Origin: an uncultured Bacteroidales bacterium
GTDB lineage: Bacteria > Bacteroidota > Bacteroidia > Bacteroidales > FEN-979
Direction: 5' to 3'
NCBI GenBank assembly: GCA_903926565.1
Contig: CAIYJU010000016.1
Location: forward strand, 1 to 33,033
Length of the DNA stretch: 33,033 bases
In this document: piece after piece, positions 31,182-33,033 of the stretch
How positions within the stretch are numbered: the first letter of the stretch is position 1
Layout of the letters: every line of letters starts with the position of its first letter
Position numbers and translations under genes: made by a program
Notes under the pieces: generated by a model
The model's input: the letters and a program-made list of their open reading frames with translations, nothing else
Database searches by the model: none
Told to the model about the DNA's origin: nothing

Positions 31182-32612
31182 ATGCTTCATAGAATACTCC
31201 CTGAAAAAGACAAAATTGAAGAACTCCTTAAATCAATTTCGATGGATACAACAAATTCACAACAGCACCCTTCAGTTCAGGCAATTATTGCCGGTCGGAA
31301 CATTTTACTAAGGCTTCCAAAGAATCGTGATGATATTGCATTCATACGTTCCCTCGGTTATTCCAGGTGGGACAATGCCGGTTTTTGCTGGGTTGTGCAA
31401 TACCACCCAGCAAACATTAACAAAATCAATGAATACTTTTCAGGAAGAATCCATTGGAATGAGAATCCGGCAGAGAAAAAAGAATATGTGCCAGCCAACT
31501 CAATTGTTAAGCCCAACACCCTGATGGTGCGTAAGCTTAAACACAGCCGTATTCTGCTTGTATTCGAATATAACGCCGCGCTGGTAACATTGATCAAGCA
31601 GCAACCTCTATATTCATGGGATTCAGTGACTAAAACCTGGACGCTGCCTCAAACTGAAAAAATCCTTGCCTGCCTTACCCAATTCTGCACCATCAATGAG
31701 TGGGAATACATTTTCGAAGATAATCACCCGGTCAATAACCGGAAAATAAAACCCAAGCCTCCGAAATCACTCCAATCGCGAAAATGTCCGGAGGCATATA
31801 TTGAAAAGATGACCATAATGCGATACAGTCCACGGACAGTCCAGGTCTATGTCGATTGCTTCACGGAGTTCATCAACTACTTTTCTTCAAAAGAACTCAC
31901 AGAAATTAAGCATGAGGAGATTACCGGGTACATGAGGTACCTGGTGGAGGAGCGCTGTATTTCCACATCATACCAGAACCAGGCCATCAACGCCATCAAG
32001 TTCTATTACGAAAAAGTTGCCGGAGGTAAACGGGAGACCTATTTTATCGAACGGCCCCGCCGGGAGAAGTTCCTGCCTGAAGTTCTGAGTGAGGAGGAGG
32101 TCGGGGCGATCATAGCCACCATACAAAATCCGAAACACAAATGCATGATTATGACCGCCTATTCGGCAGGATTACGTGTCGGAGAGTTGCTGAACCTGCG
32201 ACCTGTTGACATTGATTCAAAACGGATGCTGATCAAAGTTTTCCAGGGCAAAGGCAGGAAGGACCGGGTTACCCTTTTGTCTGCCAGGGCACTTGAAGCG
32301 TTGAGGGAATACTATAAACAGTACCATCCGGGGGAATACCTGTTTGAGGGAGCATCGGGGGGCCGGTATTCTGAACGCAGTGTTCAGAACGTTCTGAAGC
32401 GGGCATGCGAAGAAGCCGGGATCAGGAAACATGTGACCATGCACACTCTGCGTCATTCTTTTGCCACGCACCTGCTTGAGCACAATACGGATTTACGGTA
32501 TATCCAGGAGTTGCTTGGTCATACCAACCCAAAAACAACACAGATTTACACGCACATTACCACGAAAGGGCTGGATCAGCTGAAAAGTCCGCTCGACAAT
32601 TTGAATTTTTAA
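31182..32612 (+). CDS. Tyrosine recombinase with duplicated N-terminal extension
   Basis: A 476-residue integrase. The catalytic domain (about 295-470) keeps all residues: R332 (AGLRVGEL), K357 (GKGRKDR), H421 and R424 (HTLRHSFA), H447 (LGHTNPKTT) and nucleophile Y456 (IYTHI). A SAM-like core-binding domain spans about 204-285. About 200 extra N-terminal residues carry two similar modules, 41-86 and 124-169. Both begin with ILL, then have an SRWD or YSWD motif and a nearby Trp (CWVV, KTWTLP), rather like HARP-type DNA-binding repeats. XerC/D proteins are about 300 residues, so this is not a housekeeping Xer. A repeat-rich spacer and an antitoxin gene follow. Confidence 0.88.
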   Translation: MLHRILPEKDKIEELLKSISMDTTNSQQHPSVQAIIAGRNILLRLPKNRDDIAFIRSLGYSRWDNAGFCWVVQYHPANINKINEYFSGRIHWNENPAEKKEYVPANSIVKPNTLMVRKLKHSRILLVFEYNAALVTLIKQQPLYSWDSVTKTWTLPQTEKILACLTQFCTINEWEYIFEDNHPVNNRKIKPKPPKSLQSRKCPEAYIEKMTIMRYSPRTVQVYVDCFTEFINYFSSKELTEIKHEEITGYMRYLVEERCISTSYQNQAINAIKFYYEKVAGGKRETYFIERPRREKFLPEVLSEEEVGAIIATIQNPKHKCMIMTAYSAGLRVGELLNLRPVDIDSKRMLIKVFQGKGRKDRVTLLSARALEALREYYKQYHPGEYLFEGASGGRYSERSVQNVLKRACEEAGIRKHVTMHTLRHSFATHLLEHNTDLRYIQELLGHTNPKTTQIYTHITTKGLDQLKSPLDNLNF

Positions 32613-32700
32613 TTTATTTTGCTGAAATGTGCATGGGTTGAAATATTGAGTAAATTTGGCATAACAATGTGAATGCAGATTTTCCAACTTTTCATGAAGG

Positions 32701-32870
32701 AAAAACCCAGAATGTTGAGTTTTTAAAGAACCACCCGCCAAATGGCTTATAAGTCCCATACAGCGCCTATCACCCCACCCAGTCAGTTATTATTGACATC
32801 ACGGGAGGATAGGCGCCATATGGCGGCTAACAAACGTTACCAGCCATAAAAATAAAAACCAGAATGTGAG
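32701..32870. repeat. Direct repeats flanking the hairpin segment
   Basis: AAAAACCCAGAATGTTGAG (32701-32719) and AAAAACCAGAATGTGAG (32854-32870) match except for two single-base gaps. They bracket 134 bp that hold the whole inverted repeat, as direct repeats around an inserted or excisable segment might. Confidence 0.5.
32756..32823. repeat. Long imperfect inverted repeat beside the recombinase gene
   Basis: The left arm CCATACAGCGCCTATC (32756-32771) pairs with the right arm GATAGGCGCCATATGG (32808-32823) at 14 of 16 positions. The 36-nt loop can extend the stem through GTCA (32782-32785) and TGAC (32794-32797) and flanking CCC/GGG with bulged bases. A bulged long hairpin next to a tyrosine recombinase invites comparison with integron attC sites, but the consensus core motifs are not present. 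Confidence 0.6.
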
Positions 32871-32888
32871 ATCGATTGAAATAATGTG

Positions 32889-32896
32889 TATTTTTG
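32889..32896 (+). promoter_or_regulatory. Putative -7 box of the antitoxin gene
   Basis: TATTTTTG is a perfect TAnnTTTG match, 31 nt before ATG 32928. It suggests that the antitoxin gene has its own promoter, separate from the recombinase. Confidence 0.5.
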
Positions 32897-32927
32897 TAAT
32901 TACAATGTGATTATAAAATCGAAACTT

Positions 32928-33033
32928 ATGCAAATATCAGTGATCGACATCGGAAATTCTAAAGGGATCAGATTGACAAAAAATCTATTAGAGAAATATG
33001 ACATCAAAGATAAAATCGAATTGATTCTGGAAA
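32928..33033 (+). CDS. MazE/AbrB-type antitoxin, 5' fragment
   Basis: The first 35 codons of a gene cut by the window end. The residues VIDIGNSKGIRLTKNLLEKY match the SpoVT/AbrB swapped-hairpin fold of MazE antitoxins, in which GNSKGIRL is the DNA-binding turn. In this family the next gene is commonly a MazF-type toxin, which would lie outside the window. The gene has its own -7 box. Confidence 0.75.
   Translation, partial: MQISVIDIGNSKGIRLTKNLLEKYDIKDKIELILE

Larger units (their letters stand above)
32613..32927. other. Repeat-rich 315-bp noncoding spacer
   Basis: No credible gene is seen here. It contains the long inverted repeat and the flanking direct repeats listed separately, and the perfect palindrome CGCCATATGGCG (32814-32825), with a related CGCCAAATGGC at 32736-32746. 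AATGTGA recurs at about 32667, 32863 and 32904. Confidence 0.6.

Noticed and set aside
32756..32850. Canonical integron attC site
   Set aside because: The hairpin is attC-like in shape, but RYYYAAC and GTTRRRY core sites are not properly present. GGCTAAC (32825-32831) and GTTACC (32836-32841) only approximate them, and their spacing is wrong.

Overview
The window looks like a chromosomal segment of a Bacteroidota bacterium, probably an uncultured member of Bacteroidales or a related order. The evidence is indirect. There are several TAnnTTTG boxes of the Bacteroidota sigma type just upstream of starts, few clear Shine-Dalgarno sites, a short topoisomerase IV ParE, a GH3/beta-lactamase fusion hydrolase and a DUF2279 protein. 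Many intergenic spacers hold GC-rich palindromes. No rRNA, tRNA or CRISPR array was seen.

Layout. Positions 1-200 hold a nested palindromic repeat. A forward cluster follows (201-5047): a GNAT acetyltransferase, endolytic transglycosylase MltG, a DUF2279 envelope protein, the bifunctional NAD(P)HX repair enzyme, and a small HD hydrolase carrying every catalytic residue I recall for Rel/SpoT-type (p)ppGpp hydrolases. It meets parE (reverse) in a 4-bp convergent overlap. A crotonase close to methylmalonyl-CoA decarboxylase (7046-7825) converges on a small coiled-coil membrane protein. From 13759 down to 8339 lies a likely five-gene reverse operon: PnuC, a NadR-type kinase, a GT4 glycosyltransferase, a formyltransferase-like/beta-propeller fusion and a flippase. 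It joins nicotinamide riboside salvage to surface glycan synthesis.

From 13874 to 19899 a forward ion-transport block contains a CPA-type cation/proton antiporter, a DedA protein and two tandem Kup potassium transporters of equal length. Reverse genes 23213-19954 encode a transketolase split into two polypeptides, with a von Willebrand factor A protein between the halves. Next come a secreted GH3/beta-lactamase fusion, an unrecognised membrane protein and a rhomboid protease (forward), then an NDP-forming acyl-CoA synthetase (reverse). The right end (30337-33033) looks accessory: an unrecognised protein, a tyrosine recombinase with an unusual duplicated N-terminal domain, a 315-bp spacer rich in inverted and direct repeats, and the start of a MazE/AbrB-type antitoxin.

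The most distinctive theme is small palindromic DNA. A 33-bp palindrome occurs three times between genes. Two 18-nt-period palindromic repeats sit in frame inside unrelated coding sequences. An 11-nt phased repeat lies in one spacer. A long imperfect hairpin lies beside the recombinase, a plausible but unproven recombination site.
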